NCBI GenBank assembly: GCA_019426215.1
Contig: CM033402.1
Coordinates: 3,286,001-3,350,000, forward strand
Direction of reading: 5' to 3'
Length of the DNA stretch: 64,000 nucleotides
From: Buddleja alternifolia
Lineage: Eukaryota; Streptophyta; Magnoliopsida; Lamiales; Scrophulariaceae
The translations under genes and the position numbers were made by a program. Shown here one piece after another: positions 12,374-24,424 of the stretch. The notes beneath the pieces were generated by a model. It worked only from the letters and a program-made list of their open reading frames with translations, searched no databases and had not been told where the DNA came from. Position 1 is the first letter of the stretch. Each line of letters opens with the position of its first letter.

Positions 12374-15300
12374 CTATTTTTCCTTTGAGGGACAAGTTCT
12401 CGCATTATGCCCATCAATTTTTCCACATGCAGCACATTTTCTCCTCTTAGGAACATGCTTGGGTATCTCCGAATTGCTCTTAATTCTTTTACCACACCCT
12501 TTAGTTCGGCCAGATAAGGATTTCTGATCCCGAGCTCATTCTCAATTTGGGGTCCCACTAGTGTCTCAATAACAGTATTCTTGTTATTCTTAGTGTTATC
12601 GTCTGCACCAACACTCAAGTTATACTTTATATCCACCAATTGATTTTTTATGTAGTCGAGTTTTTCTTTGTTAAAACCTGCAAGATTTAAACATGATTGA
12701 AAGTCAATCCAAATTTGACTCACTTCATTTGTGGTCTTCTCAATCATCGCGCGATATTGTCTGACTTGGTTATTAATTATATTGGAAGCCATAATTTCTG
12801 CATTTTTCCTCCACCTCTTTAGAACATACTCGACAGGCAAATTGTGTATTCGGCTTTAGTTGAATGCAAAGAAAATGTGTCTACACAATTTACCTCGCCT
12901 CATAAATAATCTGCAAGAACAATCAACCTGATTGTTCGATACAACATGTTTCACCTGCAACATGTATATGGTGAACATATCTGTAACATACATTAATTGT
13001 AAGGAGAGTATACAACATATATAATAATAACATACATTATACAAAGGGATATACCTCATATAACTTTGATTCGTTGTCGGAGTCGAATACGACAAATAAT
13101 TTCACACCATCAACAATGTTTAGACTTTGAAGTATCACTTGATACGCAGACTTTTTGATCTCCCCTTGTACATCGTAGAAAACAGCGCATGTATATACCT
13201 CTGAAGCATCCTCCTCTATCAACATAGGGGTTTCGGTTGATGGCTTAGAGACCAAAGACTCGTGATTTAATCTTGCATTCGTATTCCTTTGCCTGTCCAT
13301 AGCACTTTCAAATCTACTATAGAACTCAATGATTATGTCACCCTTTACGTAGAATTGGTTAAAGAATAAATTAACCGACTCTGAAATCGAAGTAGTCCTT
13401 AATAACCCACCCATCGAAACATTTCGATAATATGCAGATACCCATGAATGTCTGTTGTCGTAAATTTCAGAAAGCCGACCAATATGGCTTAGTCCATATT
13501 TTGAAATAAGAGCGTTCCAACCCTCTTCAAACTCAAGTGTAGTGATGTCGTCATTATACACAAAATTATTCACCTCTCTCACTACTTCAGCATATTTACT
13601 TGTATGTGGTGAAATCTGGAGAAAAAATAATCAAATGAGAACATGTTATACAGCATATTAAAAAGCAATATACACTACTTAACATATCAGTATACAGTCT
13701 GTTATAACACATTATACAGTATGGATTTAAAACTTGTTAAAATGTCACTGTACACTAAATACAATATCATACTACAGTAGGTTAAATGCTATTATAACAC
13801 ATTAATATAAAATGTGACACACAATATGGATTCAAAAAGTAAAAACACGTACCTTAGTTGGGAACTTATTCATGATATGCCACGCGCACAGACGATGCCT
13901 AGCATTTTTAAAAACATTAGGAATAACCTGTTTCATAGCAGGACATTGATCAGATGCAATATAGATTGGTTTCCGTCCCATCGCACGTGTAAAAGCTTCA
14001 AAAATCCATGTGTACGACTCAATGTCTTCTTTTGCGATCAGAGAAGCACCAAAGGTGACTATTTTCTTGTGGTTATCTAAACCAGGAAAAAGAAACAAAC
14101 TTCATTTGATACCTGAAAAGGAATTATACAGCATTATACAGTGATTAACAATGTAAAACATACACTATAAATGAATTATACAGTACGTAATAAGTCATTA
14201 TGCTGTAATTAAATGCATAATTATACAGTAACTGACAATGTGTTATACAGCATATATTCATTCCCCATTGAAAAGTATGTATTATACTTGCATTGAAATA
14301 TACTTACTTGTTAGATCGAAATGTTGCATCGACTGAGCAAACATCACCAAATAGTTCAAAATTCCTTATTGCAATTGGATCAGCCCAAAACAACTTACTC
14401 ATGCAACCGTCAGCCTCTGTGTCATAATCAAAGAAAAATCCTTCACAGGCTTTTTTCATATTTATAAATTTGCTAACAATCATCTCCTCATCGTTCTCAC
14501 CGACGTATTGCTTCGCATCCCTTTTTGCGTTTTTGAAATCTGTAGAAGTTGACCCAACATTATTAAAACCACCTGCATTCCTTCAGAAATGAATGTGATT
14601 TAACGGAGCCAACATTTACCTTTGATGCATTTAAGCAAAACATAATCTGGGATGGCTCAATATTTCGATTAACTTTCAAAAACTGTTTCCCCTCATCGGT
14701 CGCCAACTCGTGATTGTGCCGCTCAACAAAGTTCTTTATAACATATCCCTCTGAAACACTAAACCTCACTACAACCTTAGCTTTGCAATCGCATCAACCA
14801 ATCATACACTTCTTCTTCCTACTAACCTCATCACAGTTTTTGTAAATACCAGAGCGACTACATATATAATGTTTCGATATGACCGTACCATCCTTATGAG
14901 TTTTTTGGGAACACTTGCGTACATCAAAACCACATAACCGAGCATAGCTTTTGTAAAACTCAAATGCAGACTTCAAGCTTTCGAATGCCTTACCAATGCA
15001 AGGTTTCAACTCAGTAGCACATACTGGTTCCCAATATTTTGAACCACCCGGTGATGATATAGAATTAGACGACGAAGAAGATCCGACACCTTTCTCAACG
15101 TCATTATTGCTATACACTACTGATCCTGTTAATGATATACATTATAAGCATTCAGAATCAATCGTATACAATAAATATAAGTTCTGAATAAAATAATAAT
15201 GTATAACATCATTATATATACTGTATACTGATTGCTTATTTAGTCTATCATAAACGTACGATGTGTTCATAAGATACTGTAACATCACTATATGTACTGT

Positions 15301-15784
15301 ATAGTAATGTATAAGATACTGTATAATTTCATATAAGATGATGTATAATGTATTCAACTTACTGCTGGAACTGTATACAATAAAAACAAGTTCTGAATAC
15401 AATGATAATGTATAACATCATTATATGAACTGTATAATGTTTGATTATTTAGTCTATCATAAACGTATGATGTGTTAATAAGATAATGTATAACATCACT
15501 ATATGTACTGTATATTAGTGTATACGATAATGTATATCATCATTATAGCTATTGTATATTGCTGAGTAATCTACTATCTACTGCATACAATTCACTACTT
15601 CCACATGCAGCTAATCCAACTGTATATTAATGTATACGATGATGTGTATCAAAATTATATGGATTGCATGTTGATGTATAATATGCTGTATATCATAAAA
15701 TTGCAAAATATCATAAACTTTCTCAATTTTTTAGCATAAATCGATGTGTTGATGATTAAAAATACCTGAAACCATCTCAGCCAT
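12374..15784 (-). pseudogene. MULE transposase, FAR1/FRS-like, degenerate
   Basis: Exons (minus strand): 15766-15784, 14308-15125, 13853-14112, 13055-13615 and 12374-12954. In order: a Ser-rich start, a FAR1-type DNA-binding domain (around 14750-15060), and a MULE transposase core with D (14328-14330, DATF), D (13949-13951, ASDQCP), a CAWHI signature and a likely E (13379-13381). A SWIM zinc finger (C-S-C...C-R-H, about 12880-12925) and a C-terminal CX2CX4HX4C zinc knuckle (about 12380-12430) follow. It would cut and join the element ends. It is broken: in-frame stops at 14794-14796 (TGA) and 12856-12858 (TAA), and frame changes near 14575, 14095 and 12465. The last puts the zinc knuckle in another frame. 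Similar to host FAR1-RELATED SEQUENCE proteins, but its place inside inverted repeats marks it as the element's own. Confidence 0.75.
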
Positions 15785-16630
15785 AAACGCGGAACTGACG
15801 ATGATTATGAATTGACGATTATGATTAAACGATCTTCAGGATTTATTGATTTGACGTTGAATTGATCTGGGAAAAGGCTCGAATCAATGGTGAACTGATC
15901 GAAATGGATTGCTATGAAATGAGCTTTGTTCTAATCGAATTGAAATTGGGTAGACAAAATGGATTGTGATGAAACGATCTTTGATGATTTATTGAATTTG
16001 ATGATGAATACTGAGATCAAAATGAATGATTTGTGATCGGATCGAGCTGAAAATGGAAAAAATATTGAATTCCGTTATGGCGCGTGATATGGGGGATTTG
16101 ATTTAATACTGCATGAAAATTGCATGTGTTTGTTATCATTTAATGACTAAAATGCCCCTGACAGCAACAAAAAAATTATATAATCTCAAAAATGGGTTAA
16201 AATTAGACCTTAGGATCAAATGGTATCAATGGTCTAGTTTGGGTCTTATATCTTACCTAATGGATTGGGATGTATTTGATCCACATCCTATATATATATA
16301 TGTGTATATGTGTGTGACGTTTTCTTTTCTATTTCCTTAAGTTTCTATAAGTTTCTCATAAAAACAAATATTAAACCCTCCAAATTAGACACTTTCTTAA
16401 AAAAAATTTACATCCTAAACTTCACTGGATTGATAACTTTTTTATATTTTTGCATATTACGGTTCCCTCAAATGCTTTCGCATATACCACTTTTAACGTT
16501 AAATTTGTCATTTTTAGTGATGAATTTTGAGGGATTACTTTTTACCCTTAAAATCATCATATCTACAATTAAAAAAAAAAAACATGATTTAAGTAAATAA
16601 AAGAATTATAAAATAAGTGAACCTATTTTT

Positions 16631-18571
16631 TGTTGGATTTCGTTCGAAAAAGCATAAATGCAATGGAAGGGACTTCAAAAATTAAAACGAAAAACCCAAT
16701 TGGTACTCTAATTCGCATAGTTGAATCTAAAAGCGTATAACGAATAAAACTTACTCGTTAATATGAATATGATGATGGAGAAAAACTTCTTCTTCTCCAA
16801 ACTCAAAATATTGAAGCTTCCAAATCTTCAATCCTTTGGTTTGATTCTTCAAACTTGAACTTGATCCGAACAACGAAAATACGTCGTCTCTAAATCGTCA
16901 CGCACGGATCAACAAACGAAAAATCCTCTTTCTTCTTTCTCTATGGTCGACGGCTAGGTATAGAGGAGGGGAGGGATATTTTTCTTTCTTTTAAGAGTTG
17001 TGTATTCTCTTCTTTTTTTTGTTCTAAGTCAAAAAGTCCTTATATACCTCATGACTTATTGAACAAGTCAAAACAAAAGAGCCCTAATATGTGGCCTCTT
17101 AAAGACTCCACTTTGAGGCCTCATAGGCGTCCAATTAGACTCCTTATTTAGCCTTGGGATTTGTTTTGTTTAATTAATTTCTTATTTCAATTAGTAATTT
17201 GCTATATCCAATAAATTAATTAAATAACCAAATTAATTAGATAAATTAATTCATTAATATATTTCACAAGGAAATTAATGAATAATTAATCTTATTATTA
17301 TAATTAATTTTTTATCTAATGAATAATTAATTATTTAATTTATCCAATAAATTAAAACTCCCAGAAGAAATAATAGAAATTTTTTTTTCTTCATTTTTCT
17401 TTGTCAATCCTTTAGCGCGACTCTTTAGGTTCGTTTCGTTTGGCAATGAGAGGAAACCAAAGGAAGTGCGCAACACCTAGCCAGTCACGTGGCCCACTTC
17501 GTAACCCAAATGAAAACGAATGATAGGATCATTCCGAAACCTTCCAATCGTAAATACCGTATATGTATAAACCCTTTGTTCACGTTCCCCGGTCAAATGA
17601 GAGTCATGGTTATGTCAAACTCACTGGATTTGACCATATGTATAAATCATACTAAATACGAGATCATTGAGATCGATTTAGTGCCAAGCACAATCGTTTC
17701 GTTTGCTTTGGCCAAAGACTTTAATCTTTATTTATCTATAATTACATAGGGTACATACTCATTCACTTATGAGAGAACAAATCTCATATTAGATATCGAG
17801 TAATGCTATATACCACTTTTTATATGTCACCAATTTTTCACCTCCCCTAGTTTTGGTAAGAAATCACTTGCAATTAGTTGATTTTAATGGATTTAATATA
17901 TCCATACTTTCTAAATCAAGGGGCGGTGAAAAATCGGTGGTATAAAAACGGTGGTATATAGCATTTTCCTTAGATATCTGCTAAGATTACCACTTGCCCA
18001 TCAAGTCCCCATTTCGAGGTTGACCCTACCAAAGGGTGAATTAGGTCTAACTACTCTAGTGAAAGACTTGACGTCACAAGTGCATCTTCAGCCTGATACT
18101 TAAGGTCAAAGGTTCACATATACCTATTACGCATAATCAGTTCCGTCATTGACAGTCACATAGTGAAAATCCATGTGACAAAACCGATGCAAGTCGTGTT
18201 CGAACATATCAGTTCCACTGACGTGTCTACAATCTTAATCTCCTATTATCCCATGATACCAGACAGGCACTCCCATGTCGGAGCTAAGATTGTACAAGTA
18301 TTCGAAGTCTTTATTTGTCCATTAAAGACTTCATATTACTTGCGAACTTATTTTAGTAATTATGATCGATCTCTCTAGTGCCAATCTTCCTATCCCATAG
18401 GAAGTAGAGAGATCGCACTGAAAATATGGACAAAACGTTTTATACAACTTATAGAAGCAGATAAGAATTAAGTGAAAACTCAATAATGTCTTAAGAAGAG
18501 TTTAAGTTCAATACAAGACATATGTCCTATACATTCTATACTCTATGGCATCTGAGGGCATAATCCTAACA
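16631..18571. mobile_element. Solo LTR, about 1.94 kb
   Basis: Starts TGTTGGATTTCG and ends ATCCTAACA, flanked by a 5-bp duplication TTTTT (16626-16630 and 18572-18576). The unfilled sequence is in unit 1 at about 3048-3052. There is no internal coding region, primer site or second LTR, so recombination between two LTRs probably left this one. It contains a 172-bp MITE (17798-17969). Confidence 0.8.
17798..17969. mobile_element. 172-bp MITE inside the solo LTR
   Basis: Long inverted repeats (aatgctatataccac at the left, complement gtggtatatagcatt at the right, extending ~45 bp with small gaps). A perfect 9-bp target duplication, ttagatatc, lies at 17789-17797 and 17970-17978. The 9-bp duplication points to Mutator-type mobilisation. 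Confidence 0.85.
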
Positions 18572-18990
18572 TTTTTGCCTTCAAAATAAGGTAAAATAAT
18601 TTAAGTAGAAACAATGAATTTTTTTTTCTTCTCTTATCCTTCTTCATTAATGTTCACCACCCATGGCTAAGAATTGAAGTAAAATTAATAGATGATCACA
18701 CACGTGGTCAAACTAACAATTTTCATAAAACTGCAAAAAATATATATCCTATTGGCCAACTTATTATTCTAAATTTGTAAACAATGAGACCATAATTGAC
18801 ATGTCTTGTCGGACTACCGCTGCAGTTCCCTCTCGTGCAAGATATTAAAGTAAAGTTTAATAAGTGGGATAAAATCATGGTTCGCCGGAACGCCAGGAAA
18901 TTGGCCAGAACGGCCGTTCCGACACGGGAACGGCCCCGGTGTTCCAAAGTTCCATGACATTTCGTTTGTGTACGTGAAAGATGGTGGAAC

Positions 18991-19426
18991 CATGATTCGT
19001 CAGAACGGTCGCGGTGGTTGTCACGGAGGCGACCGTTCCAGTTCCATGGCAATGTCGCGGAACAGTCGCCGACGTTCCACAATTTTTTGGCTTATGGGTT
19101 TAAGATTTTAATGTGAGATTTTCGAGTCACAAAATTATACATAATTAAAATCCTATAATTTCTTTTACTGGGTTATGCATCTCAAACACTCATTCTCACT
19201 TGTTTCTCTTACTATTGACGCTAAGCAAAGTGTGTACAAAAATTACTCATCCCGTTCCGTCCGTTCCGTCACCGTTAAATCGCCGGAACGGCCGCGTCAC
19301 AACCTTATCCAGCCCGTCTCGCCATTTTTTGGCCATTCCACCGCGTTCCAAATACAAAAACGAAATGGCATGGAACTTTGGAACGCCGGGGTTCCAACCG
19401 CTATCGCAGCATTCCGGCGAACCATG
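18991..19426. mobile_element. Nested hAT-like element of the same family
   Basis: Ends CATGATTCG...GCGAACCATG with a perfect 8-bp target duplication GGTGGAAC at 18983-18990 and 19427-19434. The uninterrupted sequence is in unit 1 near 4690. The 8-bp duplication is the hAT superfamily hallmark. It is 436 bp long with no transposase. Confidence 0.85.
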
Positions 19427-19497
19427 GGTGGAACGGTCGAAAAACTGCGAGACGGGCGAGATTTGGGTGCGACGCGGCCTTTCCGGTGATTTCCCGG

Positions 19498-21160
19498 TGT
19501 TTACACTATAAAAAGTGCTCGAGCGCCCCAGTTCGAGCATTTCAGCTCGAGTATTATTATAATTTGTAGAGAATGAGGTTAAAAATTACAACTTTACCTA
19601 TTCTATGGGACTATTATAATTGAATAATACTCTTTGACATTATTGAAAATGGATCTACGACCATAGCTTTGGAATGATTGGAAATGAAACTTTAATTTTA
19701 AAAGTAGGCTATGGATGTTAAAGTAGGTTATAGATGTTGACTGTACTATGTGTTTACACTATAAAAAGTGTTCGAGCGCTCCAGCTCGAGCATTTCAGCT
19801 CTAATAGGTTGCTCAATTCCAGCTCGAGCGAGTGCTCGAGTAGCAGAGAAATAAAAATTATCATAAAAGTTGTTCGAGAAGCGTGCCATTTAATACATAC
19901 CCCCTCGAACCACTATATTAATTATATCATATGATTCAACATCTTTTTGTCCCACCACAGACCAAAAGAATCTTGCCAATAAAGTTCTTTGAAGAAATCA
20001 TATATATATATATATATAATTTATATATATTAGGGGGCATTTGTTGACACCATAAAATAATTTGGGCTTTCGAATTATAGAGCCCAAATAGCCCAAACTG
20101 TAGAATTGCGAAAAAAAAAGAAGTTGGGCTACAAATAAATAAGACAAGACCTATTAAATTTAGAAATTGGCAAAAACATAGGCTGGGTTGATAAAAACTC
20201 AATATCGAATCTGAAGAAATAAAGAGAGTCCAAAAGCCAATAATCTGCATTCAAGGAAGACGCACCAAGTTGAGGATTTTGAAAAAGACTTTTGGATGCA
20301 GTTGACGGCAGTCCCCAAAGAAGAAGAATGTGGGTTCCCCAAGGCCAAGATATATAGGCGGCCAAGATGAAGGAAAAAAAGGACATCATCATCAGAATCA
20401 CAAACTTCTACAGTTTCATTTTCTTAAAATTAACTTTAGTCTTAGGAGTAGTTCATAGCGTGATGTAGGAGTAGCTCATAACATAATTTAGGAGTAGCGG
20501 TAGTGTAATCTAATCTGCTTTTAAGATGCATATCTATATTTGCTTGTAATTCACGATCGAAAACTCTCATGGAGGTATAAATTATCCTTTTTTCAGATTT
20601 AAGTATTTGATAGGTTAATTTTATCTTGACTTGGGTTTTTCGTTCACCATTCTCATATTCGAAATGAATAACTAAGAAATTCAATTAAAGACTTGAACCA
20701 CCGTTTAGCAAATCGAATGCAAGGGTTGAGAGATAATATCAAGTTATAGATTATTCTGATTTGTTAAGACATTCGATCGAAATATTCTCATGGAGGTATA
20801 AAATTATATTTTTTCAGGTTTAAGTGTTTAATAGATAGTTTTTATCTTGACTTGAATTGTTCGATTCATTGTCTTTACACTTGAAGTTAATAACCAAAGA
20901 ATTAATTAAAGACATGAACCACCATCCACCGTATCGAACGCAAGAGTTGAAAGATAATCTCAAATTCTTCTTTATTTTCATTAATTGTGGTCCGAAGAAC
21001 AATTTTAAACAACACATCGAAGTGTTAAAGTTTGAACCACCGTCTAGCGTATCGAGTTCGAACGCGGGGGTTGTTAGATAATTCTAAGTGGAGAATTATT
21101 ACGGGGCTTGAGTTAACCGAATTAACTCTTCCTTATTCAATTTATTTTTATCCAGAAACA
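19498..21160. mobile_element. Solo LTR, about 1.66 kb, with internal repeats
   Basis: Starts TGTTTACACTATAAAAAG and ends TCCAGAAACA, flanked by the exact 5-bp duplication CCCGG (19493-19497 and 21161-21165). The first ~60 bp is repeated at about 19749-19805. A ~220-bp unit is repeated at about 20556-20745, 20772-20975 and partly at 21028-21090. A TA microsatellite is at 20001-20020. No retroviral-type coding region is seen. Confidence 0.75.
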
Positions 21161-22372
21161 CCCGGCGTCGGAACGGTCGGAACGGAAGATTGAATGGAAA
21201 GAAACTAAACTTTATCCTAAACTTCACCACTTGAGTAGGCTTCCCCATCCCCCACCTCGACCCCACCAGTGGAAAGAAAGAAAGTAAAGAAATTATTGCA
21301 AGGTGGAAAGGAAGGAAGAAGACAGAGGAAAGAAAGGATAGAAAAAAAAATTATTACCTGGAAGAAGAAAAGGAAGAAGACAGAGGAAAGAATGGAAAGT
21401 GAGAAGAAAGAGGAAAGAAGAGAGGAAAAGACAAAGAAGAAAAGAAAAAAGAAATTTATAATATTAATATAATTTACAAGTATATATATATATATAATAA
21501 ATTAAAAGCATGCAAGAAAGTTAGACATTCAATATAATATTCACTAATTCTAAATTTTTTTAGGATTTTTTTTTTATAATTTTTGAGCAATTTAAGCCAA
21601 AAAGTTGTGGAACTGCCGCGACCGTTCCGCGACATTGCCATGGAACTGGAACGGTGGTCTCCACAACAACCACCGCCACCGTTCTGGCAAACCATGTAAA
21701 TTATATTTGGTTCATTACAATAAAAACATCTATAAATAAGAATACTTCTATACTCTGTTAGTTAATCGTATAATACGCGTATGTATGTATAATTGGAAAA
21801 TACTTCCATTTCTCGTATACATTCTGAACATAATGAATAATACTTTACTTTTGAGTTAACTCGTTTAGTACATATACTTTGCGTATCTTTTATTAAACTT
21901 GATCAATCATACTCTAATTTGGCAAAAAAAATATTTTTTAATTTAAAAATTACAATCACTTTCTTTTAGTACTAATTGAGTATTACACAATTAAAAACCT
22001 ACGATCCTCAATAATTTATCAAAATGTTAATTATTGTCAATTAGAGACTCATATAAACTATTATTTTTATTAAATAAAAGCGAGTGCAAGTAATATATTA
22101 CTCAAATTTATATGAAAATAAGCCGTATTTTTCCTCCCAAATAATTTATTTATATTTGTGTTATACTCGTATGTCTACGAATCTGTTTATTTCCCGTACC
22201 CGTATTTTTTAGCCGATTTTTTCACTGTAACTTTCAAGAAAATTCCATAATATACTCGTACGTATTAAATGACAAATTTCTCCAGTCCGTATTTAACTAA
22301 CTAGACTTCTATCATTGTTGAAGCAATATTAGAGATTAAAAAATGGGTCGATTTATTTGATTTGGAAAATTA

Positions 22373-22616
22373 CACACAAATCCCCTCGCTTCTTGTGTAT
22401 TTACCAAAAAACTCTTTATTTATTGGAAATTATCAACACGCTCCCTTGTGTTAAGGATTTCTTACAATTACACCCAACGTGTGTTTAAAAATTCTTACGA
22501 CTTTACCCCATGTAAACCTTACAAATAGACATCTTAAAGGGGTATTGGTAATTTTCAATAAGTGATGGAGAGTGTAATTACACAATAAGTGAGGGAATAT
22601 GTGTGTAATTTATCCT
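22373..22616. mobile_element. MULE-like MITE, copy 2
   Basis: Same element and position as 5933-6180, carried along by the segmental duplication. Confidence 0.7.
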
Positions 22617-23113
22617 ATTTGATATTCGACTCGAAATTGATTGTTAACAACTTATTTGAGTTTGATATATTAACATAATAAATCAAGTTTGAACACTTTT
22701 TTTTATTAAATAAGTTTTTGGGCTTGACTCATGTTTAATTGAATTGAAGTTTTTTTGAACTTTTTTTAATCAACAATTAAATGAAACTCAAACACAAAAT
22801 TATTAAGTTCAATAACGAATAAGCGTAAATAATAAGCTATTTGACTCAATTCACTTCATTTACAACCCTACTCACGTATTTTTTGGAAACAATAGAATTC
22901 AAAAGAAGCCTTAACTACATTATCATTATTAGTAGTACCAAATCCTCCATTTATACTCTAAATAATATAATCCATGATCGTATGACAAATCAGGGCTCTT
23001 TTGGGTTGGGCCTCCATATTTAAGCTTCTCCATAAATTACGAATTTTATTAAGGCCCCATTATTTATTTTCTTATCTATTATATAATCAATAATATAAAA
23101 AGTTCAGTAATGA

Positions 23114-23306
23114 TCCAATAAGTGATTGGTGTGAGTGGTTTGGCACTCTCAGCCTTTAAGCAAAGGTGTCGCGTGTTCGATTCTTTGTGGATGGAGTCCT
23201 GCTTGTTATGAGCCTTTTACCCCTTTGTGGACCGATCCGGTGCGAGCATGATTGCCTTGACCCAATGTAATTTAGGAATACTTATGGTTTAGAAAAGAAA
23301 AAAAAT
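23114..23306 (+). mobile_element. tRNA-derived SINE
   Basis: Perfect 13-bp target duplication agttcagtaatga at 23101-23113 and 23307-23319. An A-box-like stretch (gtgagtggtttggcactc) and a B-box (gtgttcgattc) lie near the start and an A-rich end at about 23291-23306. It is about 193 bp and non-coding. Confidence 0.85.
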
Positions 23307-23395
23307 AGTTCAGTAATGAAGATACTGAAAAGCTTGAACTATTACTCTGCAAATACAATGTTTACAGTGTAGATGATGAACCAATATTGATTTAT
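23307..23395 (-). repeat. Displaced copy of the RGI-like gene 3' flank
   Basis: Closely resembles 30678-30752, just beyond the stop codon of the receptor kinase gene (shared words gaagat-ccgaaaagct, tgcaaataca, gtagatgatgaa). It is followed by sequence matching the distal promoter of LEA-like gene 1 (from about 23419), marking an old duplication boundary. Confidence 0.6.
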
Positions 23396-23931
23396 TTATC
23401 TTGATATATTAAATATCATAAATGCTATGTCAACATGCATCGCCGACATCTTCAATCACATCTTGTACATATAAAACCATTTTAGTGCGTACTTATAAGC
23501 TTGTTATTCAAATAATAGGCCTGGCCTGTGTGCAAAAACAGAAGAAAAAAAACAATTTAATTTTGAGATTTTTTGCTGGATTTAAGCAGTTTTTTGCTAT
23601 TTGGTTTCATTATTTATGATTCTGCTTCTTTAGAAAAAAAAATAAAAAATAAAAAGAAACTAAAAGCATGTTCTTAGGTAATTCTACCAACTTTTTCTAT
23701 TTCTTCTACTTTCGTTAGGATCTACGACGTTGAGTAGTCGAGGCTCTGGTAGGACCTGACTTGAAAATAAAAGAATTATAAACTGCACTATAGTGTAGAG
23801 CTGCCTATGTACCTATCAAGAAGATCAAGTATAACGTAGTTCAAAGTATCACATTGGTCTTGACATAAATCTCATAATTTACAAATGGATTTAATCACAA
23901 TCTAGATCGAACCGCGTAGCTCGTTATTCTC

Positions 23932-24424
23932 CTCGTTTGGTTTGTTTGATAAGGGTTGATAGATTATTTAATCTAACCTATTCATGCGTTTGGTATTATA
24001 GATCAAGGCCCATGATTGATTCATGACCCGGATCTTTATCCTTGATTTAGGTGATAACTTATCCTACCATTATCATTGATTTAGGTGATAACTTATCCTA
24101 CCAAGGGGAGTGAGATAATTTATTCCAACTTGTTGGGTAGCAAATTAAAAAGTTTGATTTTCGATTTTACCCCTTAAAAGCCTTTTTCTTTAACTAATTT
24201 GTCCTCCAATGTTATGACATGTACTCAAGGTTATATGTGTAAATTCAACCTTATCATACAAACAATTCAATATTCAAAACGTAAGATAGGACTAAATGTA
24301 GGATTAACTGAAAATATAATTCTACATACCAAACAACTTGATAGATTGATAAATCCACATGTGAACAGTGCAATCCCAACTTATCTATCTTATCAATTTT
24401 ATCCTGTCTTTCAAACCAAACGAG
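23932..24424. mobile_element. 493-bp MITE with CTCGTTTGG ends
   Basis: Inverted ends CTCGTTTGGTTTG and CAAACCAAACGAG. An unfilled version of the target (cgttatcctctcagtg, about 24513-24528) lies in a neighbouring repeat. It contains a direct repeat of about 30 bp (gatttaggtgataacttatcc twice, about 24040-24102). The target duplication is too short to define (2-3 bp), so the superfamily is uncertain. Confidence 0.55.

Larger units (their letters stand above)
6821..16288. mobile_element. Mutator-like element (MULE) with FAR1-type transposase and Ulp1-type gene
   Basis: A 9.47-kb insertion in the duplicated intron 2; the flanks are continuous in the unfilled copy at 2715-2770. The two ends share a diverged inverted repeat: gatataagatcc at the left and its complement gggtcttatatc about 60 bp inside the right end, continuing inward for ~60 bp. 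The right end extends further out (ending ttgatccacatcc), so the left terminus may be trimmed. The target duplication is obscured by the TA microsatellite. Two convergent gene relics fill it, a Ulp1-type protease gene (plus) and a MULE transposase gene (minus), both broken, so this copy is not autonomous. Confidence 0.8.
18876..21696. mobile_element. hAT-like element, unit-2 copy, interrupted twice
   Basis: Orthologue within the duplication of the element at 4585-5245, with the same CATGG ends and gtggaaag-rich core. It is split by a second member of its own family (18991-19426) and by a solo LTR (19498-21160). Its right flank lost a few bases (ccatg then taaattat). Confidence 0.75.
6490..22922. 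repeat. Segmental tandem duplication, unit 2 (expanded by insertions)
   Basis: Second copy of 2396-6484. Collinear pieces are 6490-6820, 16289-16630, 18572-18875, the hAT pieces within 18876-21696, and 21697-22920. They are separated by a MULE, a solo LTR, a nested hAT element and another solo LTR. A deletion of about 1.2 kb joins sequence equivalent to 3331 with that equivalent to 4557, removing exon 3 of gene 1 and all of gene 2. Confidence 0.85.

Noticed and set aside
19175..19569. Several open frames in the GGAACGG-rich element
   Set aside because: They come from the GC-rich arms of a non-coding hAT-like element and change between copies.
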